From Oscillospiraceae bacterium (GTDB taxonomy: Bacteria > Bacillota > Clostridia > Oscillospirales > Oscillospiraceae): DNA of 64,000 bases. The stretch is from assembly GCA_015067835.1 (NCBI GenBank), contig SVLS01000003.1, positions 50,883 to 114,882 on the forward strand, in the 5' to 3' direction. Shown piece by piece: positions 1 to 9,644 of this stretch. The stretch's first letter is position 1; every line of letters begins with the position of its first letter. The position numbers and the translations under genes are program-made. Below the pieces are notes generated by a model. That model ran no database searches, was not told the origin of the DNA, and saw nothing but the letters and a program-made list of their open reading frames with translations.

Positions 1-848
1 AAAAGGAATACCAACAAAGCTACCAGCATCAGACCGGCAACAATGGCAAAATAAAGATAGTAGTTCATAAAGACATTGCCAGCCGCCGAGGTTTTAAGTA
101 CGATACCCAATCCCAAAATGGCAATACCGCCTGCTGTTCCCATCAAATTGATGACTGCATTGGCCTTGCTTCGCAATGGCTTGATCGTAACATCCGGCAT
201 CAATGCCACCGCCGGAGACCGGAAGATGGACATGGAAACCAGAATCACCAGCAGCACCGCAATAAAGATTATCAAAGCACTGGGGTCCTGGGCTGTGATA
301 TCTGCCACACAGGCTTCCCGGGCAGGCGCAACATAATTGGTATAAGCATCAGAAACCTTATCTTTTCCGGTAACAGGATCCTTCTCATTCATTTTGATTT
401 GAGAGAATTCCTCTTTTGTAAATTTATCATGCAGGACAAATTCGTCGCCTTCCGGCGTCTTCAGCGTGGCATCTGCCTGCTGCTCATAAATACGCACCAG
501 GGTCTGTTGGTCATCAATTTTGGTATACTCTGAGATTTTCTGCAGCTGCATATTATCAACAAAGGAAAGTGCAACCAGTGTTACCGCTGCAATGGTCGTA
601 CCAATGATAATAAACGGCGTACGTCTGCCCCTTCTGTTCTTGCACTTATCAGACAAAGCACCAAACAATGGGAGCATAAACAGCGCCAAAATGTTGTCCG
701 CCGCCATTATCACACCGGACCACAGCTGAGACATTCCGAATTTATTTGTTAAAATAACAGGAATTGTGGCATCATAGGCCTGCCAGAACGCCATAATCAG
801 GAAAAATGCAAAGCCCACTAAAATCGTACGCTTATAATTCAGTTTCAT
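1..848 (-). CDS. MFS / GPH-type sugar transporter, C-terminal part cut by window edge
   Basis: Minus-strand reading frame starting ATGAAACTGAATTATAAGCG at 848; MKLNYKRTILVGFAFFLIMAFWQAYDATIPVILTNKFGMSQLWSGVIMAADNILALFMLPLFGALSDKC...RRGRRTPFI, typical MFS loop 2-3 motif. Confidence 0.85.
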   Translation of the reverse strand, partial: MKLNYKRTILVGFAFFLIMAFWQAYDATIPVILTNKFGMSQLWSGVIMAADNILALFMLPLFGALSDKCKNRRGRRTPFIIIGTTIAAVTLVALSFVDNMQLQKISEYTKIDDQQTLVRIYEQQADATLKTPEGDEFVLHDKFTKEEFSQIKMNEKDPVTGKDKVSDAYTNYVAPAREACVADITAQDPSALIIFIAVLLVILVSMSIFRSPAVALMPDVTIKPLRSKANAVINLMGTAGGIAILGLGIVLKTSAAGNVFMNYYLYFAIVAGLMLVALLVFL

Positions 849-923
849 CGTAAAACCTCCTTGAAAACGATACTATTATTATAACCATTTCCCGGGAAAT
901 GTCCAGTAAAATGTTATCAAAGC

Positions 924-953
924 AAAAGCCCCGGGCATAGCCGAGGCTTTTGA
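924..953. terminator. Terminator-like hairpin between MFS gene and tyrS
   Basis: CAAAAGCC...GGCTTTTG inverted repeat. Confidence 0.45.
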
Positions 954-971
954 ATATTTTATACTGCACAA

Positions 972-2195
972 TTAAGCCAGAACCGCTTTGTGGAAAACCT
1001 TTTTACCCTTGCGGATTTTAACACCCTGAGACAGCATATCCCGGGAAACCAGGAAGGTAGGTGCAGGTACTTTCTCATCGTTAACAAACACACCGCCCTG
1101 CTCCACCAGCTGACGGGCCTGCTTGTTGGAGGGTGCCAGACCGCAAGCTACCATCAGGCTCAGGATACCGATGTTGCCATCGTTCAGCTGCTCTTCCGTA
1201 ATCTGCGTTGTAGGCATATTGGCATCATCACCGCCGCCGACAAAAAGAGCCTTGGCTGCATTTTGTGCCTTGACAGCCTCATCCTCGCCGTGTACCAGCT
1301 TTGTCAGCTCAAAGGCCAGGATTTCCTTGGCTGTATTGAGCTGGGCATCCTTCCAGTCTGCCATTGCATCGATTTCCTCCAACGGCAGGAAGGTCAGCAT
1401 CCGGATGCATTTCAGCACATCCTCATCACCTACATTGCGCCAATACTGGTAGAATTCAAAGGGAGATGTCTTGTTGGGATCGAGCCAAACCGCACCAGAG
1501 GCCGTTTTACCCATCTTCTTACCCTCGGAATTAAGCAGCAAGGTGATGGTCATCGCATGGGCATCCTTGCCCAGCTTCTTGCGAATCAGCTCTGTACCGC
1601 CCAGCATATTGCTCCACTGGTCGTTGCCACCAAACTGCATATTGCAGCCGTATTCCTTGAACAGGTAGTAAAAATCGTAGGACTGCATAGGCATATAGTT
1701 GAATTCCAGGAAGGAAAGACCTTTTTCCATTCTTTGCTTGAAGCATTCCGCCCGGAGCATATTATTCACAGAGAAGCATCCGCCGATTTCCCGGATGAAA
1801 TCCACATAATTCAGCTTCAGCAGCCAATCACCGTTGTTGACCATCATTGCCTTGCCTTCGCCGAACTCAATAAAGCGCTCCATCTGCTTTTTAAAGCAAG
1901 CACAGTTGTGCTGAATGGTCTCCTGAGTCATCATAGAACGCATATCTGTACGGCCGGAGGGGTCGCCAATCATTGCCGTACCGCCGCCAATCAATGCAAT
2001 GGGGCGATTGCCGGCCATCTGCAGACGCTTCATAAGGCAAAGCGCCATAAAGTGACCGACATGCAACGAATCAGCTGTAGGGTCAAAGCCAATATAGAAG
2101 GTTGCTTTGCCGTTATCAATCATTTCACGGATTTCATCTTCATTGGTTACCTGCGCAATCAGGCCACGGGCAACCAGCTCGTCATACAATTTCAT
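972..2195 (-). CDS. tyrS: Tyrosyl-tRNA synthetase
   Basis: MKLYDELVARGLIAQVTNEDEIREMIDNGKATFYIGFDPTADSLHVGHFMALCLMKR...; class I TyrRS motifs and C-terminal S4-like domain. Confidence 0.97.
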   Translation of the reverse strand: MKLYDELVARGLIAQVTNEDEIREMIDNGKATFYIGFDPTADSLHVGHFMALCLMKRLQMAGNRPIALIGGGTAMIGDPSGRTDMRSMMTQETIQHNCACFKKQMERFIEFGEGKAMMVNNGDWLLKLNYVDFIREIGGCFSVNNMLRAECFKQRMEKGLSFLEFNYMPMQSYDFYYLFKEYGCNMQFGGNDQWSNMLGGTELIRKKLGKDAHAMTITLLLNSEGKKMGKTASGAVWLDPNKTSPFEFYQYWRNVGDEDVLKCIRMLTFLPLEEIDAMADWKDAQLNTAKEILAFELTKLVHGEDEAVKAQNAAKALFVGGGDDANMPTTQITEEQLNDGNIGILSLMVACGLAPSNKQARQLVEQGGVFVNDEKVPAPTFLVSRDMLSQGVKIRKGKKVFHKAVLA

Positions 2196-2205
2196 TACCA
2201 ATTCC

Positions 2206-2480
2206 TCCAAATAAAACACCCTCCGTCCCCATTGGGACAGAGGGTGAAAATTCACGGTACCACCTCTGGTTCAGCTCTGCCTCACGGCACAGCCCTCACG
2301 CCGTCTGACAACGGCTTGCGCTGTATCGGGCGTACCCGTCGCATCCTACTTTGTTCAGAAGCGCCACTCCGGGAGGTATTTCATCAGAATTTCCAGGCTG
2401 CCTTGCACCATCCGGCAGTTCTCTGACAGGAAAGCTTCCGATTACTTCATCCCATCGCTGTGTTGTGCCTATTTTAGCGA
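2206..2480 (-). promoter_or_regulatory. T-box leader of tyrS (Tyr specifier UAC)
   Basis: Minus strand contains AGAGGTGGTACCGTGAATTTTCACCCTCTGTCCCAATGGGGACGGAGGGTG (T-box antiterminator sequence plus terminator) and GATGAAATACCTCCCGGAGT (candidate specifier loop with TAC). Confidence 0.92.
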
Positions 2481-2524
2481 AAAAAGCAGGATTTGTCAAG
2501 GATTATATTCCAATTCCCTTTCTC

Positions 2525-3304
2525 CTACGGATTTAGATAGCTCAAAAATGTGGGGTCCATCAAATCGCTTCTGCGCAGGAATCTTTTGGAAGCATCTACA
2601 TAGCGGTAAGCGCTGTTATCGGTTTGTGTCAGCTTTCCTTCTCCATCGCCGTAATATACCTCCATGTGGAGCATCTCGGTTCCGGAATCGGCACGCAGGA
2701 TTGCCCCAATAACACTTCCCTGTTCTACCCGGTCACCGACTTGCAAATCTGTAGAAATTTCGCAGTAGCGAAGAATGGAACCGTCATCATTTTTCACTTC
2801 AACCGCCCAGGTGTTTTGATAAAACAGTGCAACTCGCTGGACAACGCCGGAGGTAATTGCATACACCTTTGTGCCCTCAGGTGCAACAAAATCCAGCCCT
2901 GCATGAGCACGCTTCCCACCTCCACGGGAGGATGCAAAGGTTCTGCTTCCTACAATTTCACCGAAGGAATCTCTTACCGGGCACCTCCAGGCGATCATCT
3001 TCTCATTGACAAAAGCCTCTACCTTTGGATTGTCCGATACCGGTCTCGTCGCCGGTTGAGTGGCCGGCTTTGTGGTGGGTTGCGTCGGTGCTGTGGTTGG
3101 TGACGTTGTTGGTTGGGTAGTTGGCGGCGTTGTCGGTTGGGTAGACTCCGACGGTGCTGTTGACTGAGAAAGCGATGTGCTTTGACTTGATGACGTATCA
3201 GGCGGTGTGCTTCCGATTTTCAATTCCAGCCAAACGCACATTCCTATCAGGGCTGTCAGCACAAGCCCCAGGAGCAGTGCTGTGATTGTTAAAATTTTCT
3301 TCAT
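2525..3304 (-). CDS. M23 family metallopeptidase (LytM-type) with Pro/Thr-rich linker
   Basis: N-terminal TM, PTTQPTTSPTTAPTQPTTKP linker, then SSRGGGKRAHAGLDFVAPEGTKVYAITSGVV...LHMEVYYG. Confidence 0.88.
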   Translation of the reverse strand: MKKILTITALLLGLVLTALIGMCVWLELKIGSTPPDTSSSQSTSLSQSTAPSESTQPTTPPTTQPTTSPTTAPTQPTTKPATQPATRPVSDNPKVEAFVNEKMIAWRCPVRDSFGEIVGSRTFASSRGGGKRAHAGLDFVAPEGTKVYAITSGVVQRVALFYQNTWAVEVKNDDGSILRYCEISTDLQVGDRVEQGSVIGAILRADSGTEMLHMEVYYGDGEGKLTQTDNSAYRYVDASKRFLRRSDLMDPTFLSYLNP

Positions 3305-3329
3305 TTTTCTATCTCACACAAAGGATGCA

Positions 3330-4979
3330 CTACGGATGCAGCATTTCCTCCGCACTCTTCAAGGTTGTTTCTGTAATGTGGGTGCCGCCGATAATCCGGG
3401 CAAGCTCCCGCTTGCGCCCTTCCATATCCAAGGGCGTTACGGATGTAAAGGTTCGGCCATTGCGCTCTTCCTTGGAAATCAAGAGGTGATTCTGGGCCAA
3501 AGCAGCCAGCTGCGGCAGGTGCGTCACGCACAAGACCTGCTTGTGGGCAGCCACGCTGCGAAGCTTTTCTGCAACCTTCTGGGCTGCACGGCCGGAAACA
3601 CCGGTGTCCACCTCATCAAAGATAAGCGTAGCAACCTTGTCACGCTCAGCCAGTACATTTTTCATTGCCAGCATTATGCGTGCCAATTCACCGCCGGAAG
3701 CAACCTTATTCAGCGGCTTCAAATCCTCACCGGCATTGGCTGACATATAGAACGCAACACTATCCGCCCCATTTCCGCTTAACGGAATTTGTGCAAAGCG
3801 GCAGACAAACTGCACACGAGGCATATCCAGCTGGCTTAACTCGGTCAAAATCCGTTCTGACATCGCCTGTGCCGCTTCGGTACGATTTTCTCGAAGCTTC
3901 AAAGCCGCATTCCAAGCCTTCTCCTCTGCCTGCACCAGCTTTGCTTTCAAGCGTTCCAGGCGGTCGTCAGCAAATTCAATCTCGTCCAGCTCCTGCTTCG
4001 CTTTTTCAAGGAAGTCCAGAATATCCACGCAAGTCGCACCATACTTCCTGCGCAGCTTATGTATCACATCCAATCGGCTTTCAATCTGCTCCAGCTCCTC
4101 TGCGCTGTAACGCAGGTCATCTCTGGCATCGCGTACCATTTCAGCCGCATCCTGAACCTGATACATCAGGTCAGCCACTTTATCATGGAGCTCTGAAATT
4201 GTTTCGCTGTATTTAGCAATTCTCGCCAAAGCATATTCTGCCGATGACAACATCCCAGACGCGCCATCCGTATCATCATCACCGTAAAGGCACATCACAG
4301 CCTCATTCATACCGTCAGAAATCTTTTCTGCACTTTGCAGCAGCTTCCGACGCTCTTCCAGGGCTTCATCCTCCCCAGCTTCCAGCTCGGCCTTTTCAAT
4401 TTCCGCAATCTGAAAGCGCAGGGTTTCCATCCGCCGTATTTTTTCACCTTCGTCCATGGTCAGCGAATCAATTTCACGGCGCAGCTGCAGAACCTCTGCA
4501 TATTTTTCGCTGTATTCATTGCGCAAAAGCTCATTGTCTGCAAACGCGTCCAGAAAGGATAGATGATTGTCCTCATCGAACAAGGACGCAGAATCATGCT
4601 GCCCGTGAATGTTTATCAGCTGATTGCCCAGCTTGTGCAAAATAGAAACAGAAACCAAGCTGCCGTTTACCCGGCAGATATTTCGTCCGTCCAGAAAAAT
4701 CTCCCGGTGAATGACGGTCTCACTGTCATAGTCCACCGCGTTTTCTTCAAACCAGGGAAAGCGGGGTACATCGGTAAACACAGCACGCACCGACGCTTTT
4801 TCCGCACCGGTACGAATCATATCCCGATAGGCTCTTGCGCCCAGAATTGCCGAAATTGCATCGATAACAATGGATTTACCGGCACCAGTCTCACCGGTCA
4901 AAACCTGAAAGCCGCAGTCAAAGGAAATGTCGGCGCATTCTATGACCGCAATATTCTCAATATGCAGAAGACTGAGCAT
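3330..4979 (-). CDS. recN: DNA repair protein RecN
   Basis: MLSLLHIENIAVIECADISFDCGFQVLTGETGAGKSIVIDAI...; ABC/SMC-like ends with LIFDEVDTGVSGRAAQKVAEKL. Confidence 0.96.
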   Translation of the reverse strand: MLSLLHIENIAVIECADISFDCGFQVLTGETGAGKSIVIDAISAILGARAYRDMIRTGAEKASVRAVFTDVPRFPWFEENAVDYDSETVIHREIFLDGRNICRVNGSLVSVSILHKLGNQLINIHGQHDSASLFDEDNHLSFLDAFADNELLRNEYSEKYAEVLQLRREIDSLTMDEGEKIRRMETLRFQIAEIEKAELEAGEDEALEERRKLLQSAEKISDGMNEAVMCLYGDDDTDGASGMLSSAEYALARIAKYSETISELHDKVADLMYQVQDAAEMVRDARDDLRYSAEELEQIESRLDVIHKLRRKYGATCVDILDFLEKAKQELDEIEFADDRLERLKAKLVQAEEKAWNAALKLRENRTEAAQAMSERILTELSQLDMPRVQFVCRFAQIPLSGNGADSVAFYMSANAGEDLKPLNKVASGGELARIMLAMKNVLAERDKVATLIFDEVDTGVSGRAAQKVAEKLRSVAAHKQVLCVTHLPQLAALAQNHLLISKEERNGRTFTSVTPLDMEGRKRELARIIGGTHITETTLKSAEEMLHP

Positions 4980-4998
4980 CCCATTTCCCTCCTAAAGG

Positions 4999-5451
4999 TT
5001 AATCCAGCAGGTTCTTAATTTCTCCGCAAAAAGCTGCTGCGGCATTGTTGTCCCGCATAACGACGAAAACCGTATCGTCACCGGCCAATGTTCCCAAAAC
5101 AACACTAAGATTCATTGTATCAATGGCAGACGCTGCCGCATTTGCAAGACCCGGCAGGGTGTGAATGACCAGGATATTTTGGGCATAGTCGAATTTTGTA
5201 ATACACTCCCGGAAAATGGTGTTCAGTCTTCCGGAGAAGGTATTGCTGACCTCGTTGGTAGAAACAGCATAGCGATAAGTTCCAAAGCTGGTCAGCTCCT
5301 TAATAATGCGAAGCTCCTTAATATCTCTGGAAATGGTGGCTTGCGTACTGCGATAACCGGCTTTCTGAAGCTCCGCCAGCAGCTGCTCCTGGGTTTCTAC
5401 ATTTTTATTGGAGATGATCTCCATAATTTTAGCTTGTCTTTTAGATTTCAT
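4999..5451 (-). CDS. argR: Arginine repressor
   Basis: MKSKRQAKIMEIISNKNVETQEQLLAELQKAGYRSTQATISRDIKELRIIKE...GTLAGDDTVFVV. Confidence 0.96.
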   Translation of the reverse strand: MKSKRQAKIMEIISNKNVETQEQLLAELQKAGYRSTQATISRDIKELRIIKELTSFGTYRYAVSTNEVSNTFSGRLNTIFRECITKFDYAQNILVIHTLPGLANAAASAIDTMNLSVVLGTLAGDDTVFVVMRDNNAAAAFCGEIKNLLD

Positions 5452-5461
5452 TGTTATTCCC

Positions 5462-6328
5462 TCATCTGCCATCTCTAAACTTCTGATTCACCACATCATA
5501 GAAGCTATGCTTTTTCAGGCGAATCAGACTGGTTTCCAAATTTGACTTCTTAATGGTGGTTACATCGCCCATATTCAGGCGAACGGATTTTCCGCCATCC
5601 ACCGACAAATAAGCATTGCGGCGGGCATTTCTTGTAAGCTTGACGGAAATCACGCGGCGGTCAGAGGCCACCATGCAGCGGCTCCCCACGTCATGGGCAC
5701 AAATCGGTGTAATTAAAATGCTGTGTGCCTCCGGCTCCACAATGGGACCGCCGGCTGAAAGGCTGTATGCTGTTGAGCCGGTAGGTGTTGCAACAATCAC
5801 ACCGTCGCCACCGCACTCCATTGCCTGCACACCATCGCATTCCACTGCCAGATGGACAATACGGGCAACTGCACCCTTGGTAATCACCACATCGTTGAGA
5901 CAAATATCGTGGAACATAATATCCCTGTCCCGAAAGACCGTTACATCCAGCATCATACGCTTGTCCACCGTATAGTCACCGGTTGCAAGACACTTCAGCT
6001 GCTGCAGCTCTGTGCTTTCCAGCTCTGCCATAAAGCCCATTGTGCCAATATTCACACCCAGAATAGGGATGCCGGCCCGTGTTGCGGTCTTGGACATGTG
6101 AAGAATTGTTCCGTCACCGCCAAAGCAGATAATAAAGTCCGCTCCCGGCAACTCCTTATCCAATCTTGAAAAGCGCAAATCCTTGGGCAAATCGTAGGTC
6201 CTGTCCACCTCAAAGGGCAGGCACAGCCGCACTTCCATTCCAGCCTCTTCCAGAATCTGAGCCGCTTGGCGCACGGTTTGAAAATCTTTATCCCGGTATG
6301 GATTCGGCGTCATAATTACTTTCTTCAC
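5462..6328 (-). CDS. nadK: NAD kinase
   Basis: FGGDGTILHMSKTATRAGIPILGVNIGTMGFMAELE; PTGSTAYSLSAGGPIV. Confidence 0.96.
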   Translation of the reverse strand: MKKVIMTPNPYRDKDFQTVRQAAQILEEAGMEVRLCLPFEVDRTYDLPKDLRFSRLDKELPGADFIICFGGDGTILHMSKTATRAGIPILGVNIGTMGFMAELESTELQQLKCLATGDYTVDKRMMLDVTVFRDRDIMFHDICLNDVVITKGAVARIVHLAVECDGVQAMECGGDGVIVATPTGSTAYSLSAGGPIVEPEAHSILITPICAHDVGSRCMVASDRRVISVKLTRNARRNAYLSVDGGKSVRLNMGDVTTIKKSNLETSLIRLKKHSFYDVVNQKFRDGR

Positions 6329-6332
6329 ATCG

Positions 6333-7136
6333 TCACCCCTTTAGTGTTTGATGAGCCTGCGCCACAACGGACGCAGTATCCGGGATAATTCCCGGTACAT
6401 TTTCCAAAGTCAAATGTCCTAAAAATTCAATATTCCCCTCCGGACCTTTTACCGGTGAGAAGGTCAGCCCCAGAATGGTAAAGCCCAGCGCTGTTACCGT
6501 TTCCACGAAGCTATCCAGGACCTCCTGATGAATTTCCGGTTCCCGAACAACTCCTTTTTTACCCACCTTTTCCTTGCCGGCCTCAAATTGAGGCTTAATG
6601 AGGCACAGCACCTGTCCTGAAGGCTTCAAAAGTGCCTTGATGGCAGGCAAAACAATTTTTAAGGAGATGAAGCTGACATCAATAACCGAAAGGTCCAGCG
6701 GTTCTCCTAAATCCTCCGGTGTTACATAGCGAATGTTGGTACGCTCCATCACCACAACCCGCTCATCGGAACGAATCTTCCAATCCAGCTGACCGTAGCC
6801 AACATCAATGGCAAAGACCTTCTTTGCCCCCTGCTGAAGCAGACAATCGGTAAATCCACCGGTGGATGCGCCGGAATCACTGCATACGAAGCCCTCCGGG
6901 TTCACGCCAAAATCCCGCAGCGCCTTTTCCAGCTTCAGTCCGCCACGGCTGACATAAGGGCAGGCTGCACCCCGTACCTCTATCTGAACCGTTTCCTCAT
7001 AGGAAACACCCGGTTTATCCGCCTTTTGACCGTTGACATAGACCTGCCCGGCCATAATAATCGCCTGCGCCTTCGCACGGGTCTGCGCAAACATTTGCTC
7101 CACGAGTAAAACATCCAGGCGCTTTTTAATTTTCAC
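6333..7136 (-). CDS. tlyA: TlyA family rRNA methyltransferase / hemolysin-like
   Basis: S4 domain KKRLDVLLVEQMFAQTRAKAQAIIMAGQVYVNG and FtsJ-like SDSGASTGGFTDCLLQQGAKKVFAIDVGYGQLDWK; GTG start at 7136 overlapping the dxs stop. Confidence 0.95.
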   Translation of the reverse strand: MKIKKRLDVLLVEQMFAQTRAKAQAIIMAGQVYVNGQKADKPGVSYEETVQIEVRGAACPYVSRGGLKLEKALRDFGVNPEGFVCSDSGASTGGFTDCLLQQGAKKVFAIDVGYGQLDWKIRSDERVVVMERTNIRYVTPEDLGEPLDLSVIDVSFISLKIVLPAIKALLKPSGQVLCLIKPQFEAGKEKVGKKGVVREPEIHQEVLDSFVETVTALGFTILGLTFSPVKGPEGNIEFLGHLTLENVPGIIPDTASVVAQAHQTLKG

Positions 7137-9018
7137 TATCAAGCACCTCCGTGATTTTTCTTGCAAGTGCATCGGCATCCAGTCCATAATGCCGGTACAG
7201 CTCCCTGACACTTCCGTGAGTTACAAAATCCGGACCCAAATCCATAGAATGAACCGTCAGATTTCGGTTGTGTTTCGCCAGCTCACAACAAAATGCAGCA
7301 TAAATGCCTGAGCCTGTGCAAGCTTCCTCTGCCAGAATAAAATGCTTACAATCCCCGGCAAGTTCCAGAATCCGCTCCACAGGAAACGCAGAAAGGCAGA
7401 GCAGCTGCAGCACTGTTACCTCAACGCCAAACTGGCTGAGATGGTCTGCGCAGCGAACCGCTTCATTGGTCAGCGTGCCATAGGTTACCAGGACGGCATC
7501 CTTACCTTTCCGGTGGCAGTAAACTGCTCCCTGTGCTGCAAGATTCTGATTCCCGGTAAAATTGGACTCCTGTAAAATGCCATTTCCCCCTCTGGGATAG
7601 CGAATGGCTATCGGCCCATCATAGCTTTCTACTGCCCAGCGAAGCATTGCAGACAGCTCGCTGCAGGTAGCCGGGCACAATACTGTCATTCCGGGAATCT
7701 GACGCAAAAAGCCTACATCGAAAACACCGTGGTGGGTTTCTCCATCCTCACCCACAAGTCCGGCACGGTCGACAGCCAGAACAACATGAAGCTTCAGCAT
7801 TGCAATATCCTGCAAAAGCTGGTCGTAGGAACGCTGTAGAAAGGTAGAATACAAGGCCAAAACGGGCGTCATCCCCTGTTTGGCCAAGCCGCCTGCCATA
7901 GAAGCAGCGTGTTCTTCTGCAATACCGACATCAAACAACCGGTCAGGAAATTGCTCTTTCATTTTCAGCAGACCCGTACCACCGGGCATTGCCGCAGTAA
8001 TGGCGCAAAGGCGGGGATTCGTCTTTGCCAAATCCACCATTGTATCGCCAAAGGCATCGGAAAAAGTGTAAGCTTTGCCCTGAGGCAGCTCGCCGGTATT
8101 GGGGTCAAAGCTTCCGACGCCATGGAATTGAGAAGGTTTTTGCTCCGCCGGCAGATAGCCGTTGCCCTTTTGGGTATAGATATGGAGCAGGGTCGGAGTT
8201 TTCATATCCCTTGCAACCTTCAGCAAACGAACCAGCTCATTTACATCGTGACCGTCCGCCGGTCCCAGGTAAGTAAGACCCATATTTTCAAACATACTGG
8301 TAGGCAGAATAGAGCGTTTTACCCAAGCCTTAAAACGGCTGGTCATACCATAAAACGCTTTACCTCCCGGCACCTTACTTAATGCATCGCGATAACGGCG
8401 CTTCATCCCAAGATAGCGTTCCTTGGTACGCAGGTTGGACAGGTGCTTGGATATACCGCCTACATTGCGGTCAATGGACATCTCATTGTCATTCAAAATG
8501 ATGAGCAAAGGCTCCTTGCTGGCCGCCGCATCATTCATCCCTTCATAAGCCATACCGCCAGTTGCCGCACCGTCACCCAACAATGCAATGACATGGTAAT
8601 TCTCTTTCAAAAGTGTTCTTGCCCGTGCCATTCCAAGGGCAACCGAAACGGAGCTCGATGCGTGACCTGCCACAAAGGCATCTGCATCACTTTCAGATGG
8701 TTTCGGAAATCCGGCGATTCCGCCAAATTGCCGTAAATGCTGAAAATCCGCCTGGCGACCGGTCAGCAGCTTATGCACGTAAGACTGATGACCTACATCG
8801 AACACCAGACGGTCCTTTTGGGTATCAAAAACCGTCTCCAAAGCGACCGTCAGCTCCACAACGCCCAAATTCGACGCCAAATGACCGCCTGTTTTGGAAA
8901 CAGATTCAATTAAAAATTCACGAATTTCACAACACAGCTGGACTCTTTGCTCCTCGTTCAGAGAAAGAAGGTCCTTATGGCCGTTGATATTTTCCAATAT
9001 GCTCACAACGCGACACAA
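7126..9018 (-). CDS. dxs: 1-deoxy-D-xylulose-5-phosphate synthase
   Basis: GGHLASNLGVVELTVALETVFDTQKDRLVFDVGHQSYVHKLLTGR; GDGAATGGMAYEGMNDA; DIAMLKLHVVLAVDRAGLVGEDGETHHGVFD. Confidence 0.97.
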   Translation of the reverse strand: MCRVVSILENINGHKDLLSLNEEQRVQLCCEIREFLIESVSKTGGHLASNLGVVELTVALETVFDTQKDRLVFDVGHQSYVHKLLTGRQADFQHLRQFGGIAGFPKPSESDADAFVAGHASSSVSVALGMARARTLLKENYHVIALLGDGAATGGMAYEGMNDAAASKEPLLIILNDNEMSIDRNVGGISKHLSNLRTKERYLGMKRRYRDALSKVPGGKAFYGMTSRFKAWVKRSILPTSMFENMGLTYLGPADGHDVNELVRLLKVARDMKTPTLLHIYTQKGNGYLPAEQKPSQFHGVGSFDPNTGELPQGKAYTFSDAFGDTMVDLAKTNPRLCAITAAMPGGTGLLKMKEQFPDRLFDVGIAEEHAASMAGGLAKQGMTPVLALYSTFLQRSYDQLLQDIAMLKLHVVLAVDRAGLVGEDGETHHGVFDVGFLRQIPGMTVLCPATCSELSAMLRWAVESYDGPIAIRYPRGGNGILQESNFTGNQNLAAQGAVYCHRKGKDAVLVTYGTLTNEAVRCADHLSQFGVEVTVLQLLCLSAFPVERILELAGDCKHFILAEEACTGSGIYAAFCCELAKHNRNLTVHSMDLGPDFVTHGSVRELYRHYGLDADALARKITEVLDSEN

Positions 9019-9020
9019 CC

Positions 9021-9617
9021 TTAATTTTTGTTTTTCCTTTTTGTGCCAAAAATAGAACCGATATGACTAATTGCGTAAATCAATCTGCCTGCAAAATGCA
9101 CGATTTTGGTAGAGGAATTCACTGCAAAGCTCTTGCCGATTGCCTTACCGCCGACAGTCAAGCCAGAAACCACCGCCGACATTACAAGGCTTATCAATCT
9201 GGGCCAGGAAAACTCAAAATTCTGAAGAATCTGCGCCGCAATTGTAGCTGATGCCGCACCGGACACAACGCCGCAAATATCGCCCACCACATCGTTACAA
9301 ATCGAGCTGACCCGCTCTGCCCGGCGAAGCAGGCGCAATGCCTCTCTTGCACCCGGCACCTTGCGCGCCGCCATAGAATGAAAAGGGCTGTCATCCGCGG
9401 ATGTTACTGCAACACCAACAACATCGAAAATGATGCCAACGAAAACGATAATCAGCAAAATAGCAAAAGAGGTAATCATACCGCTTTTGCTCATCAGTTC
9501 ATCAGATACCAGCGTAATCAGCGACGTGGTCATCACCGTCACAAGAAATACGGTAATCACCCACCGGATATTCCGGTTGCGCTCCTTTTTTGATTGACTT
9601 GGGTCTGCTTTTGCCAC
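9021..9617 (-). CDS. oapA: OapA-like (OLE-RNA-associated protein A) multi-pass membrane protein, DUF21-like
   Basis: GTG start with AGGAG RBS; GIIFDVVGVAVTSADDSPFHSMAARKVPGAREALRLLRRAERVSSICNDVVGDICGVVSGAASA; lies between dxs and a 0.6 kb ORF-free structured region, the arrangement described for OLE loci. Confidence 0.83.
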   Translation of the reverse strand: MAKADPSQSKKERNRNIRWVITVFLVTVMTTSLITLVSDELMSKSGMITSFAILLIIVFVGIIFDVVGVAVTSADDSPFHSMAARKVPGAREALRLLRRAERVSSICNDVVGDICGVVSGAASATIAAQILQNFEFSWPRLISLVMSAVVSGLTVGGKAIGKSFAVNSSTKIVHFAGRLIYAISHIGSIFGTKRKNKN

Positions 9618-9644
9618 AGGAATTTCTCCTTAATTTTTTATAAA

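Noticed and set aside
990-2426. 478-aa plus-strand ORF opposite tyrS
   Set aside because: Antisense shadow of tyrS and its T-box; no recognisable family.
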